Shown here piece by piece: positions 1 through 9,900 of a stretch of DNA of 64,000 nt. The stretch spans positions 434,001-498,000 of the forward strand of contig CAWIIO010000002.1 of NCBI GenBank assembly GCA_963836265.1, written 5' to 3'. Below the pieces are notes generated by a model, which was not told where the DNA came from, made no database searches, and saw nothing but the letters and a program-made list of their open reading frames with translations. The DNA is from CAIWHR01 sp963836265 (lineage in GTDB: Bacteria > Pseudomonadota > Gammaproteobacteria > Burkholderiales > Casimicrobiaceae). Positions within the stretch are counted from its first letter, which is position 1. Each line of letters starts with the position of its first letter. Both the position numbers and the translations under genes were made by a program.

Positions 1-140
1 CTCCCGGGGGGCGTTTGGGCCGCCAGCGGAGATTCGGCGTGCGTCAGCAAGCTGAGCTTGCCTTCGAGCGTGCGCTCGTAGAAGCGCATCGCGTCGGCGC
101 AAGTGCCGTCGAAGATCAGGTAGGCATCGAGCTGGGTCAT
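1..140 (-). CDS. VOC-superfamily (PhnB-like) protein, partial
   Basis: The N-terminal 46 residues are present and the rest lies beyond the left window edge. The protein starts MTQLDAYLIFDGTCADAMRF and continues with a YERTLEGK segment, which is the first beta-alpha unit of PhnB/3-demethylubiquinone-methyltransferase-like glyoxalase-fold proteins. These are small cytoplasmic dimers of mostly unknown substrate. It is followed downstream on the same strand order by the YCII-like protein at 183-626. Such VOC and YCII/DGPF proteins often sit together, sometimes with an ECF sigma factor. No sigma factor is visible here. Confidence 0.75.
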   Translation of the reverse strand, partial: MTQLDAYLIFDGTCADAMRFYERTLEGKLSLLTHAESPLAAQTPPG

Positions 141-182
141 CGTGGATCCTTTCGCAGAGAGAGAAAGATTCGATCGTTTCCG

Positions 183-626
183 TCAGCGTTTCCCGGACCG
201 CGCGAGCTCGTCGGCCTTCGCGCGCAAGCGTTGCTCCTGCGCGCGGAGCTCGGGCGTGAATTCGGCGCCGAAGTCCTCGGCTTCGAAGACTTGCCGAATC
301 TCGATCTCCGCTTCTTCGCCGGGCATCGGATCCGGGCAGCGCTTGACCCATTCGATCGCCTCTTCCTTCGACTTGACCTGCCACAGCCAGTAGCCGGCAA
401 CCAACTCTTTCGTCTCGGCAAACGGACCGTCGACGACGGTTCGCTTGCCGCCGGCGAACCTGACGCGCGCGCCCTTCGCGCTCGGCTGCAGCCCTTCGCC
501 GGCGAGCATCACGCCGGCCTTCACCAGCTCTTCGTTGAACTTCCCCATCTCGGCCAACAGTTTTTCGCTCGGCATGACGCCGGCTTCGCTGTTCGGGGTG
601 GCCTTGACGATCACCATGAATCGCAT
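183..626 (-). CDS. YCII-related (DGPF-domain) protein
   Basis: A 147-residue protein beginning MRFMVIVKATPNSEAG. It carries the family signature DGPFAETKELVAGYW near residues 68-82, followed by a KSKEEAIEWVKRCPDPM segment. This is the YCII/DGPF dimeric ferredoxin-like fold. Members lie next to ECF sigma factors or VOC proteins, and the biochemical role is generally unknown. The start at 626 is chosen because an AAGGAG ribosome-binding site lies about 6-7 bases upstream. A longer frame to 680 has no homologous N-terminus. The C-terminal 25 residues are a charged helix rich in Arg, Glu and Ala. The partial VOC gene begins 43 bases downstream, so the two are probably co-transcribed. Confidence 0.85.
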   Translation of the reverse strand: MRFMVIVKATPNSEAGVMPSEKLLAEMGKFNEELVKAGVMLAGEGLQPSAKGARVRFAGGKRTVVDGPFAETKELVAGYWLWQVKSKEEAIEWVKRCPDPMPGEEAEIEIRQVFEAEDFGAEFTPELRAQEQRLRAKADELARSGKR

Positions 627-997
627 CGCATGTCTCCTTCGGATTGACGGTTTGGAGCGAGTTTCCGGACGGTCCGGCAAAGGGTCGTTCTGCTTCTGGT
701 CGAACGGCGGGTGGCGAAATCGACAACTCCGATCTGGCGGGAATGCTCATGCCTCCGACGCAGCCCCCGGGGCGATCTTGGATGCGACACCGCCCAAGCG
801 CGATGATTCACGCGCGATACCCATGCCGTCGTCCCAGCATTGGGGCCCGGAGTCCGAAGGCGCTCTCGCCGCGGCGGGCCCGCGTCCTTCCACCGTGGAG
901 TCGATCGAGTGCTCCAATTCGACCGACCGGGGCCGCCTCATTGCGTACCACGGCGACGCGACCGTAGCGGCAGCCCGCGCGTGGACGGAGGTGGCTT
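627..997. other. Intergenic region, no gene seen
   Basis: About 370 bases between the YCII-like gene and the 3' end of the SulP transporter, both on the minus strand. Open frames here are extensions or shadows of neighbours with no recognisable protein. I see no strong terminator. Confidence 0.5.
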
Positions 998-3337
998 TCA
1001 GCCTCGGGAGTCGTCGAGCTGGCGCAGGATTTCGTTGGTCTCGCGCATGCGCAACGACAGAATCCGGGCGAGGTTCGTCACGAGCCGGATCGCGATCGCC
1101 GGGTCCCGCGTCGCAATTTCGTCCATCGCGTCGCGGGTGAGCTCGTAGACGACGGTGTCCTCGACCGCCCGCGCGGTTGCCGAGCGCGGGCGGCCGTCGA
1201 GCAACGCGGCCTCGCCGAACAGTGACCCTTCCTCCATCGTCACGATTCGCGAGCGCGAGCCGCCAGGGACGACGATCGAGATCTCGACGGCGCCGCTCGC
1301 GAGCAGGCAAAGCCGGTCGCCAGGGTCGTTCTCGCGAAACAGCACCTCGCCTGCGGCGAACGTGCGCCGCGCGAAGTGATGCGCGATCTGTGCAAGCCGG
1401 GACGCGCTCAGCCCTTCCATCAGCGGGAATGCCGACAGACTCAACTCCGCGCTTTCGGCGCGGGCGATCGATTCGAGCGCGGCGTGCTCGGCCCATTCGA
1501 CCGCTTGATCGGCGTCCCGGAACCACCGCCGCGATTCGACCTCCTGGAACACGCCGTGCGCAAGCAATGCGGGCCCGTGCCTTCCGCCGGCGGTGACGCT
1601 CGCGAGCAGCAGCTTGGTGCCGCTGGTCGCGAGGCGCCGGGCAAGCCGCTCGAGGAGCAGCGCGCCGGTCGCGTCGATCACGGTGACGCGACGAAAGTCG
1701 AGGACCACGGCGTCGACCTCGCCGCCTAGAGGCTCGACCCGCTCGCTCAGGCGTTCCGCGCTGCCGTAGAACAGCGCGCCTTCGAGCTCGATTACCCGAA
1801 TCCGCTGGCGGACTTCCTTGATGCGCACCGCGTCGTCGCCACCCCAGACCCGGCGCGATGGCCGGACCGTGCCATCGACGACGCTGCGCACGAGCGAGCG
1901 GTTCATGCCGCGGAAGAAAAGGACCGCCGACAGCTGGAGGCCGACGCCGATGGCCGGGATGAATCCGAAGAAGACCGCCGCGAGCGCGACCAGCGCAACC
2001 GTGGCCACGCTCCAGAGCAACGTGGCGTCGCGCACCGCGCCTGGCCGCCGCAGCCGGCGAACGAGACCGCGCGTCCAGTTGTCGATCAGGCTGATGGCTA
2101 ACATCAGCATGATGCCCGCCAGCACCGTCACCGGCACCGTCTCCAACAGCCGGCCGCAAAATGCGAAGATCAGCGCGAGGAACAGCGCCGCAACGACCGT
2201 GGCTCGCTTGGAACGTGCACCCGCGTCCCAACTCGCCATCGCGATCGCGCGCGATAGCACGACGGGCACACCGCCGCATAAACCCGACACGACGTTGGCG
2301 AGGCCGTGGGCCACGACCTCGCGCTTGGTGCGATGGCGGCCGTCGGTCGCGTGGTCGATGGCGACGGCGGCGAACAGCCCATCGAGCGTGCCGATGAGCG
2401 CGATCACCCAGCCGGCCGTCGCGACTACAACGGCGTGCGAGACGATGATGTCCCACGGGACGCCAATCAGCGGAATAAGGACGGTCGGCAATGGCAGCCC
2501 CGACGGCATGGGGCCAACGGTTTGGCCGAGGCGAACGGCAGGGAACAGCAGGTGAATCGCGTAGAAAAGCAGCGTTCCTGCGACAAGCCCCGCCAGCAGC
2601 GCCGGCACGCGCTTCGAATAGGGCGAAGCCGTAACCGCCTTGATGATCGCCAGCGTCGTGATGCCGACAAACAGCGTCGCCGGTTGCAGGGCCTCGAAGG
2701 CCACCAGCGGTCCAGCGGCAAGATCGGCGGGCGTGGCGCCTGCAAGTGGCGCGCACTGCGCGATGATGATCAGTGCGGATACGCCGCACATGAATCCCGC
2801 GACGAACGGGTACGGGACGTAGCGCGCAAAGGCGCCGCCGCCGAGCGCACCGAGCGCCATCTGCAACACGCCGGCGATCACGACCGCGGCGCCGGCGAAC
2901 GCGATAATGAGCTCGGGCCCACGCGTGGCCGAGGGTGCGAGCGCCGGATCGGCCGCGAGCACCGCGATCAACCCGCCCAGGATCAGGCTGGTCGACGCGC
3001 GCGGTCCACTGCCGGGATGCGCCGCGCCGCCTAGCAGTCCGGCAACGAGGCGGCCATAGATCGCGGACGCGAAACCGGCATACACGCCGAGTCCGGCGTA
3101 CCGCGGACCAAGCGGCGCGAAGGCGAGTAGTCCGAGCGAAAGGGCGAGCGCGAGACTGGACGTTGCGCTGGCTAGTCCACCGGTGGCATCGCCGCGCGCC
3201 CATCCCTTCGACACGGGGCGCGGCACGAGCACTGCGAGCAGCGACTTGGGGCGGTCGCGCCCGGGCGCGGCGGGGGCCGCCGAGGCGGGTACCGCGTCAG
3301 TTTCGGCGCTCCTCGTTGCTGTCGGCTCCGCGCTCAT
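998..3337 (-). CDS. SulP-family anion transporter with STAS and cyclic-nucleotide-binding domains
   Basis: A 779-residue inner-membrane protein. Residues about 45-480 form the SulP/SLC26 transport core (for example VPYPFVAGFMCGVSALIIIA). Residues about 510-610 are a STAS domain (VDAVVLDFRRVTVIDATGAL). Residues about 635-760 are a cNMP-binding domain with a phosphate-binding-cassette-like motif, FGEAALLDGRPRSATARA. SulP proteins move sulfate, bicarbonate or dicarboxylates, and the STAS domain regulates them. The added C-terminal cNMP module suggests direct gating or regulation by cAMP or cGMP, which is inference. The N-terminal 30 residues are Ala/Pro-rich and cytoplasmic. Substrate cannot be told from sequence. 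Two class III cyclases lie in the island at 48-51 kb, but no direct link is shown. Confidence 0.9.
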   Translation of the reverse strand: MSAEPTATRSAETDAVPASAAPAAPGRDRPKSLLAVLVPRPVSKGWARGDATGGLASATSSLALALSLGLLAFAPLGPRYAGLGVYAGFASAIYGRLVAGLLGGAAHPGSGPRASTSLILGGLIAVLAADPALAPSATRGPELIIAFAGAAVVIAGVLQMALGALGGGAFARYVPYPFVAGFMCGVSALIIIAQCAPLAGATPADLAAGPLVAFEALQPATLFVGITTLAIIKAVTASPYSKRVPALLAGLVAGTLLFYAIHLLFPAVRLGQTVGPMPSGLPLPTVLIPLIGVPWDIIVSHAVVVATAGWVIALIGTLDGLFAAVAIDHATDGRHRTKREVVAHGLANVVSGLCGGVPVVLSRAIAMASWDAGARSKRATVVAALFLALIFAFCGRLLETVPVTVLAGIMLMLAISLIDNWTRGLVRRLRRPGAVRDATLLWSVATVALVALAAVFFGFIPAIGVGLQLSAVLFFRGMNRSLVRSVVDGTVRPSRRVWGGDDAVRIKEVRQRIRVIELEGALFYGSAERLSERVEPLGGEVDAVVLDFRRVTVIDATGALLLERLARRLATSGTKLLLASVTAGGRHGPALLAHGVFQEVESRRWFRDADQAVEWAEHAALESIARAESAELSLSAFPLMEGLSASRLAQIAHHFARRTFAAGEVLFRENDPGDRLCLLASGAVEISIVVPGGSRSRIVTMEEGSLFGEAALLDGRPRSATARAVEDTVVYELTRDAMDEIATRDPAIAIRLVTNLARILSLRMRETNEILRQLDDSRG

Positions 3338-3442
3338 GATCGTGGCCGCCGTTGCGCTCGCCGCCGCCCCGGGAATCTTTCGAAACGAAATGCAAAATTT
3401 CTCTGCCTGGCAGGGCGACCAGCGGGAACGGCGATCGTCGAG

Positions 3443-4057
3443 TCAGCCGGATCCCTGCGCACAGTTCTTCGCGATCAGGCAGGGCGGCGGCGGCTGCTTG
3501 GCTTTCCGCCGCAGGATTTCGTCGCGCAACTCCTGATACTGGCGCCGAGTCTGCTGTTCGACCGAGTCGACGCTGAGCACCGCGCCGGTGAGCCCCGAGG
3601 CCACGAACTTGCCTTGCACCGTGACGCGGGTGAGCGCACCCTCGGGGATGATGCGGGTCGTGAACTCCGAGGACTTGACATCGCCCTTGAGGAGCCGCGA
3701 GTGCAGTTCGCGGTTCGGCGTCAGTTGCACCTGCCGCAAACTCTCCATCGATAGGTGCAGCAGGCCGGCGTCTGCGTGACTCGTTTGCGCGACCTTGATC
3801 AGGTCGCCGTCGCGGCTCACGATCTTGCTCGCGTCGACATTCGACAGGATCTGCGCCATCCGGTCGAAGTCGGTCAGGACCGCCCACGTTTCGTCCGCAG
3901 TCGCCGCGACGGTAAACTCGGTGCTGACGGTGAAGGTCGCGCCGTCCCTTTCCACGCGAACGACGACGTCGTTGCCGCTCGTCGATGCCGGCGACGCCGG
4001 CATCGACGCAGCGACGACGACGATTGCAATGAGGGATTCGAGGACGGCCTTCATCAT
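3443..4057 (-). CDS. SRPBCC/START-like protein, probably periplasmic
   Basis: A 204-residue protein with a likely signal peptide (MMKAVLESLIAIVVVAASMP, cleavage near ASPAS). The mature part resembles polyketide-cyclase/COQ10-type SRPBCC domains: FTVAATADETWAVLTDFDRM near residues 47-66 is the typical first strand and helix, and a long C-terminal helix follows. The fold makes a hydrophobic ligand cavity, so it may bind a lipid or aromatic compound in the periplasm, though no ligand can be assigned. A Pro/Cys-rich tail (PPPPCLIAKNC) ends the protein. It stands alone between the SulP transporter and the hydrolase gene. Confidence 0.75.
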   Translation of the reverse strand: MMKAVLESLIAIVVVAASMPASPASTSGNDVVVRVERDGATFTVSTEFTVAATADETWAVLTDFDRMAQILSNVDASKIVSRDGDLIKVAQTSHADAGLLHLSMESLRQVQLTPNRELHSRLLKGDVKSSEFTTRIIPEGALTRVTVQGKFVASGLTGAVLSVDSVEQQTRRQYQELRDEILRRKAKQPPPPCLIAKNCAQGSG

Positions 4058-4164
4058 GACATTCCCCCATTTCGATCTGTCGGGCCGGCGGACCGGTAAA
4101 CCCTACCACGTCCGGGGCCGGTTTGGAATTCGCGAACGAAACCTGGCGACCCGAAGCGACGGGC

Positions 4165-4986
4165 TCAACGCTGCGCCAGAAAGCGGGCGAGACCGTCCCA
4201 GAATTCGGGCTTCGCACCCAGCGTATTGTGGTCGGATCGCGCCACGACCTGCCAGTCCTTCGGTCCCGCCCAGGCGTCATAGAGTGCGCGCGATCGCTCG
4301 ACTGGAATGATCGTGTCCTGCGCGGCCACGAGCACGAGAAGCGGCATCTCGTTGCGGCGCGCATCGCGCTCCGCGTCGAAGCGGTGCCGCAGCAGCAGCG
4401 AGACCGGCAGCCAGGGATAGTGGTGACCGCCGATCGCGGCGAGGCTGTCAAAGGGCGAAGCCAGCACCACGCCCGCGACCGGACGCTCGGCCGCCACGTA
4501 CGCCGCCACGGCCGTCCCGAGGCTGCGCCCGAAGGTGACGATGCGCTTCCTGTCGATGCCGCCGCGCGCGGCAACCGCATCGTAGATCGATAGCGCGTCG
4601 GCCTTGAGCTCGGGCTCGCCGGGAGATCCCTCGCTTGCGCCATAACCGCGGTAATTGAGCGCCACGATCGTCCACTCGCGCGGCCAGCGCGGGTCGGCGA
4701 GCGCCCACGAGATCTCCTCGGCGTTGCCGCCGAAATAGAGGACGGCGGGCGCCGGCAGGGTGCTGCCTTCGACGACCCAGCCGCGAAGAGTTTTCCCGTC
4801 GGCGGCAGCGATCGCGAGCGGCGCGGCGTTCGCGGGCAAGTGCGCGGTGGAGGCGGCGGGTGGGGGGAAGAAGATCAGGCGATCCTGCGCGAGCCACGCC
4901 GCGGCGTAGATCGCAGCGATGATGCCGGCGACGACGAGGAGCCATTCCATGAAGGCGGGCCGCGATCGCGGCAAGGCGTTCGGCAT
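4165..4986 (-). CDS. Alpha/beta hydrolase, membrane-anchored
   Basis: A 273-residue serine hydrolase of the YfhR/Bem46-like group (alpha/beta hydrolase, DUF1749-like). An N-terminal hydrophobic anchor (MEWLLVVAGIIAAIYAAAWL) precedes the oxyanion region LYFGGNAEE. The nucleophile elbow is GRSLGTAVA, the acid lies in AAQDTIIPVE, and the catalytic His is probably in SDHNTLG. Members are esterases or thioesterases of unknown substrate. ATG at 4986 is chosen; ATG at 4950 (MEWLLV) is an alternative. The gene diverges from gshA, and their 5' ends are about 250 bases apart. Confidence 0.85.
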   Translation of the reverse strand: MPNALPRSRPAFMEWLLVVAGIIAAIYAAAWLAQDRLIFFPPPAASTAHLPANAAPLAIAAADGKTLRGWVVEGSTLPAPAVLYFGGNAEEISWALADPRWPREWTIVALNYRGYGASEGSPGEPELKADALSIYDAVAARGGIDRKRIVTFGRSLGTAVAAYVAAERPVAGVVLASPFDSLAAIGGHHYPWLPVSLLLRHRFDAERDARRNEMPLLVLVAAQDTIIPVERSRALYDAWAGPKDWQVVARSDHNTLGAKPEFWDGLARFLAQR

Positions 4987-5239
4987 TCGACGATTATAGG
5001 GGCGGTTCGGCGAGCCGGGAGTCGACCTCGCGCGGGCAGCCGCGAAGCCGACCGCTGCGTTATACAATGCCCGCCGACCACGCTCCGGGGAAACCCAATG
5101 TCCAGCGTCAACGGTTCGACCGCAATGCCGGCCGTCGTGCGGAGGGAAGCTGCGGCCTGCGCGGGCGAGGGCCTCGGCGTCGCGCCGGGTGCAGCGCCGA
5201 GGGCGCGGCCCGCGTCTTGCGGCAGCGCAGGGTCGCGCC

Positions 5240-6757
5240 GTGTTTGATTCCAAACGTCTCGCCGCGCTGCCGCGTGCAGCTTTGTCGGGTCTCAGGCGCG
5301 GCGTCGAAAAGGAGAGCTTGCGCGTGCGGGCGGATGGGAGCCTGGCGATGACGCCGCATCCGGAGCCGCTGGGGTCCGCGCTTACGCATCCCCGCATTAC
5401 GACCGATTTCAGCGAGGCGCAGCTCGAGCTCATCACCGGCGTGCACGCAAGCGCCGATGCCTGCGTGCAGGAGCTGACCGAGATCCATCAGGTCGTCTAT
5501 CGCGCGATCGGCGACGAGCTGCTGTGGTGCGCGAGCATGCCGTGCCGGCTGCCGAGCGAGGACTCCATTCCGCTCGGCCGCTACGGCAGCTCCAACATCG
5601 GCCGGATGAAAACGGTATACCGGATGGGTCTGGCGCATCGCTACGGCCGGCGGATGCAGACGATTTGCGGCATTCATTACAACTTTTCGCTGCCGAATCA
5701 CCTTTCCAACGACGCGTACTTCGGCCTGATCCGCAACTTCCGCCGCAATTCGTGGCTGCTGCTTTATCTTTTTGGCGCCTCGCCCGCGGTATGCACGAGC
5801 TTCGTCGCGGGCCGCGCGCACGAGCTCGAGCGGTTGAGCAAGGACACGCTCTACCTGCCGTACGCGACGTCGCTGCGCATGGGACGGCTGGGCTACCAGA
5901 GCGATGCGCAATCCTCGCTCGCCGTGAGCTACAACAGCCTGGAGAGCTACGCGACGTCGCTGGAAGCCGCGCTCACCCGGCCCTATCCGGCGTACGAGGC
6001 CATCGGCGTCCGCGCGGGCGACGATTATCGCCAGCTCGGGACGAGCCTGCTGCAGATGGAAAACGAGTTCTATGGAACCATCCGACCGAAGCGGGTCATC
6101 CGGCGCGGCGAGCGGCCGCTGCATGCCCTGCGCGAACGAGGCGTCGAGTATGTCGAGGTGCGGCTGATGGACCTCGATCCTTTCCGCCCCGTCGGCATCG
6201 TCGCGGACACGATGCGCTTCCTCGACGTGTTCCTGCTGCACTGCCTCGTCTGCGACAGCACGCCGGACAACCCGCGGGAGCTGGTCGAGATCGTCGGCAA
6301 CAAGCAGCGCGTCGCCTCGCGCGGCCGCGAGCCCGGGCTGCGGCTCACGCGAGGCGGGGAGGAGATCGCGCTCGGCGATTGGGGGCGCGAAGTGTTGGCC
6401 GAATGCGAGGCGATCGCCGCGGCGCTCGATGCGGCGAACGCAACCGGCGTTCACCGCGAAGCGCTCGCGGCCGCGGTGGCCGCGTTGAGCGATCCGGCAT
6501 CGACGCCGTCCGCGCGGGTGCTGCAGGCGATGGCGCGGGAACACGACAACTCGTATGTGCGTTTCGTGCTCGCGCAGTCGCATCGCCATCGCGACGCGAT
6601 TTCGGCGCTGCCCCTCGCGGCCGAAGTCGGCGCCCGCTACGCGCGCCTCGCCGACGAATCACGGGCGAAGCAGCACGAAATCGAAGCGTCCGATACCGTC
6701 CCCTTCGAAACCTACCGCCGGCAGTATCTGGCGCCGGTCGGACTGAACCCGTCCTGA
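5240..6757 (+). CDS. gshA: Glutamate-cysteine ligase (proteobacterial type)
   Basis: This enzyme joins L-glutamate and L-cysteine with ATP, the first step of glutathione synthesis in the cytoplasm. It is about 505 residues, close to the 518 of E. coli GshA. Conserved segments include GVEKESLRVRADG at the start, LTHPRITTDFSEAQLELIT, GIHYNFSLP, and RYGSSNIGRMKTVYR. A GTG start at 5240 (VFDSKRLAALPRAALSGL) aligns best with the family N-terminus. An upstream ATG frame opens at 5189. The leader from about 5057 contains a TATACAAT box that may be the -10 element. gshB is not in the window. Confidence 0.93.
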   Translation: MFDSKRLAALPRAALSGLRRGVEKESLRVRADGSLAMTPHPEPLGSALTHPRITTDFSEAQLELITGVHASADACVQELTEIHQVVYRAIGDELLWCASMPCRLPSEDSIPLGRYGSSNIGRMKTVYRMGLAHRYGRRMQTICGIHYNFSLPNHLSNDAYFGLIRNFRRNSWLLLYLFGASPAVCTSFVAGRAHELERLSKDTLYLPYATSLRMGRLGYQSDAQSSLAVSYNSLESYATSLEAALTRPYPAYEAIGVRAGDDYRQLGTSLLQMENEFYGTIRPKRVIRRGERPLHALRERGVEYVEVRLMDLDPFRPVGIVADTMRFLDVFLLHCLVCDSTPDNPRELVEIVGNKQRVASRGREPGLRLTRGGEEIALGDWGREVLAECEAIAAALDAANATGVHREALAAAVAALSDPASTPSARVLQAMAREHDNSYVRFVLAQSHRHRDAISALPLAAEVGARYARLADESRAKQHEIEASDTVPFETYRRQYLAPVGLNPS

Positions 6758-6920
6758 CGCCTCGGGACGGGCGGCGGCCCGCTTGTGGTTGCGGATCTTT
6801 CGTTCGCGGCGGTTGCGTCGGGGAGTTTGGCCCGACCGCCTGGGCCTCCGAGGTAACCTCGTCGCGCCACGATCCGCGGCAACATCGTCACCACCGGACC
6901 TCCCGTCCCGGGTGCTGGGG

Positions 6921-9900
6921 TCAGCCTGCGGCAACCTCGAATTCCGGCGTGGCTGCGCGCAGCGCGCGAAGGGCGCTCTCGAAATCGTAGGCGGCGATTC
7001 GCTGCAGCAACGCTTCGGCAGGAATGCCCAGCGCGGCGCGCAGGAGGTTCGCCTCTTCCCGCGCGAGATCGTCGGCGGCGACGTCGCCGGTCTCGAGCAG
7101 CGCACCCAGGCTAGCCAATACTTCGGCAACGCGCTTGCGATCCACGTCGACGGTCATGGCGGGGACTTCGCCGAGCGCGTCTCGGATGCCCTCAATCAAC
7201 GACGACAGGGATTCGCAGAGTTCGGCAGTCCACCGCTCGAGCTCGTCTCGCGAGGCCTCCTGGCGCGCCGCCGCCTCGAGCGCCCGGGCCGCCGCGAACA
7301 CGCGCGACGCGCCGAGATTGCCCGCCGCGCCGCGCAGCGCGTGGGCGAGGCGTCCGAGCTCCGCGATTTCGCCGTCGCGATGGCAAGCGGTGAGACGGGC
7401 AACGTCCTCGGCGTGACCGTCGGCGAAGAGTAAGAGAAGCTGCGCGTATTTCGCGACATTGCCGCGCACGGCGCCAAGGCCGCGCTCGCCGTCGAGACCC
7501 GGAATCCGCAGCAGGCGCTCCCGTCGCGCGTCGTCAGCCGCGATCGCGGCGGGCGCCTCGACCAAAGGCGCCACGGCGGTGTCCGGTAGCCATTCGAGCA
7601 GCACGCGGTAGAGGGCGCGCGGCTCGACCGGCTTCGCGACGAACGCATTCATGCCTGCCCGCAGGCACGCGTCGCGATCGTCGGCGAAGACGTTGGCGGT
7701 CAGCGCGAGAATGGGGGTGCTCTCCCGTCCGGGCAGCGCGCGGATGGCACGGGTCGCTTGCAGGCCGTCCAGTTCCGGCATCTGGATGTCCATGAGGATC
7801 AGGTCATACGCGCCTGCGCCAGCCATGGCCACGGCCTCGCGCCCGTCGCGCGCGGTGTCCGCGGTGAGACCGACGCCGTACAGCAATTCGAGCGCCACTT
7901 CGAGATTGATTGGGTTGTCCTCGACCAGCAGCAGTCGGGCGCCTGAATGATGCTCGCGCAACTCCGTCTCGACGTCTCGCGCTTCTCCCGGCGCCGCGAC
8001 GCGTGAATCGTGACCTCGGCGAACGCGCGCGGTGAACCAGAACGTGCTGCCGCGCCCCGGCTCGCTCGTCACGCCCGCGGCACCGCCCATCAAAAGCGCG
8101 AGCTGGCGCGTGATGGCGAGGCCGAGCCCGGTGCCGCCGTAGCGGCGCGTCGTCGACGCGTCGCCCTGCTCGAAGGCCTCGAAGAGGTGCGGGATCTTTT
8201 CCTGGGCGACGCCGATCCCGGTGTCCTCCACTTCGAAGTGCAACGTCAGCCATTCGCCGTCGTCGGCGGCGACGCGGGCGCGCAACGCAACCGAGCCGCG
8301 CTCGGTGAACTTGAGCGCGTTGCCGGCGTAGTTGAGCAGCGCCTGCCGCAGGCGGGTGAGGTCGCCGGAGAGCCACAGCGGCGCCGGATCGACGTCGACC
8401 TCGACCTCGAGGCCCTTGGCCCGGGCCTGCTCGGCGATCAGCGCGCCGACGTTCTCGAGGAGCGTCTGGAGCTCGAAGTCCGATTCCTCCAGCACCATCC
8501 GGTCGGCCTCGATCTTCGACAGGTCGAGGACATCGTTGATGATGGCGAGCAGGTGATGTGCCGCGGTGTCGATCTTGCGCAGCCACTCGGACTGCTCGGG
8601 CGCGACGCCGGCCCGCTGCAGCAGGTGAGTGAGGCCGACGATCGCGTTCATCGGCGTGCGGATCTCGTGGCTCATGTTGGCGAGGAACGTGCTCTTCGCG
8701 CGGTTGGCGTCTTCGGCGCGCTTGCGGGCGTCGGCGAGCGCCGCCGTACGGGCCTCGACTAGATCCTCGAGATGAAAACGGTAGCGGTCGAGCTCGGCGC
8801 CGATGCGCTTCTTCTCCGAGACGTCCTCCTTCACGGCGACGTAGTGGGTGACGCGGCCGTCGGGCTGGCGGATCGGCGCGACGTGCGCGAATTCGACGTA
8901 GTCGCTGCCGTCCTTGCGCCGGTTGTGGAACTGCCCCTTCCAGGAGCGGCCATGCAGGAGCGACTCCCACATGTCCTCGTAGGTCTCGCGCGGCGTCTTG
9001 CCGGAACTCAGCACCCGCGGATTGTTGCCGATCACTTCCTCGCGGGAATAGCCGGTCACGCGGCAGAAGGCCTCGTTGACGTACTCGATGCTGGCGTCGG
9101 TGCCGGTGATGACCACACTTTCCGGGCTCTGCTCGATCGCGAGCGAGAGCTTGCGCAGCTGGTCCTCGGCGGCCTTGCGCTCGGTGACGTCGAAGGCGGT
9201 CACCATGAAGTGATCGCTGAATACCGTACCGGAGACCACCATCGTGCGAACCTCGCCGTTCTTGCAGGTCACCCGATATTCGCTTGGCGGGATTTTCGAA
9301 TCGGTCTCTCCGGCGGCCCGCAGCGCGGCATTCCAGGTTTCGACCGCCCAGCGCCGATACGCCGGATCGGGGTAGGCAAGCGGCCACCAGGCATCCAGCG
9401 TCGGCACGTCCTCATGGGTGTAGCCGAAAGTCTGCACGAAGTGGCTGTTGTAGCCGCGGAGGGTGCCGTCCATGCCAACGATGACCATGGGGATCGGCGC
9501 CGAATCGAAGAGCTGGCGGAAGCGCGCCTCGCTTTCGCGCAGCTCCGCTTCGGCTTTCTTGCGCTCGGTGATGTCCTGCATCGTGCCGAAGGCCGCGACG
9601 GGGCGGCCATCGACAAACGAGGTGACGCCGCCTTTCACGCGCACCCACCGGGTCTCGCCGTCGACGGCGATCCGGTGTTCCATGTCGTAGGAGGATCCGC
9701 GCAGCGATGCTTCCTTCGCCGCGAGTACGCGCTGCAGGTCCTGCGAATGGATTCGCCCCACGAACCGCTGCAGGTTCATCGGCGCACCCAGCGGAACTCC
9801 CAGCATCCGGTAGGTCTCGTCCGAGCAGATGGCCTCGCCGGTCACGAGGTCGAGGCGCCAGTTGCCCACCTGGGCGATCGCCTGCGCGCGGGCAAGGCTC

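Noticed and set aside
747..3203. Long minus-strand frame of 818 codons overlapping the SulP gene
   Set aside because: It is out of frame with the SulP protein, is dominated by Arg, and has no domain. High GC gives long shadow frames throughout this window.
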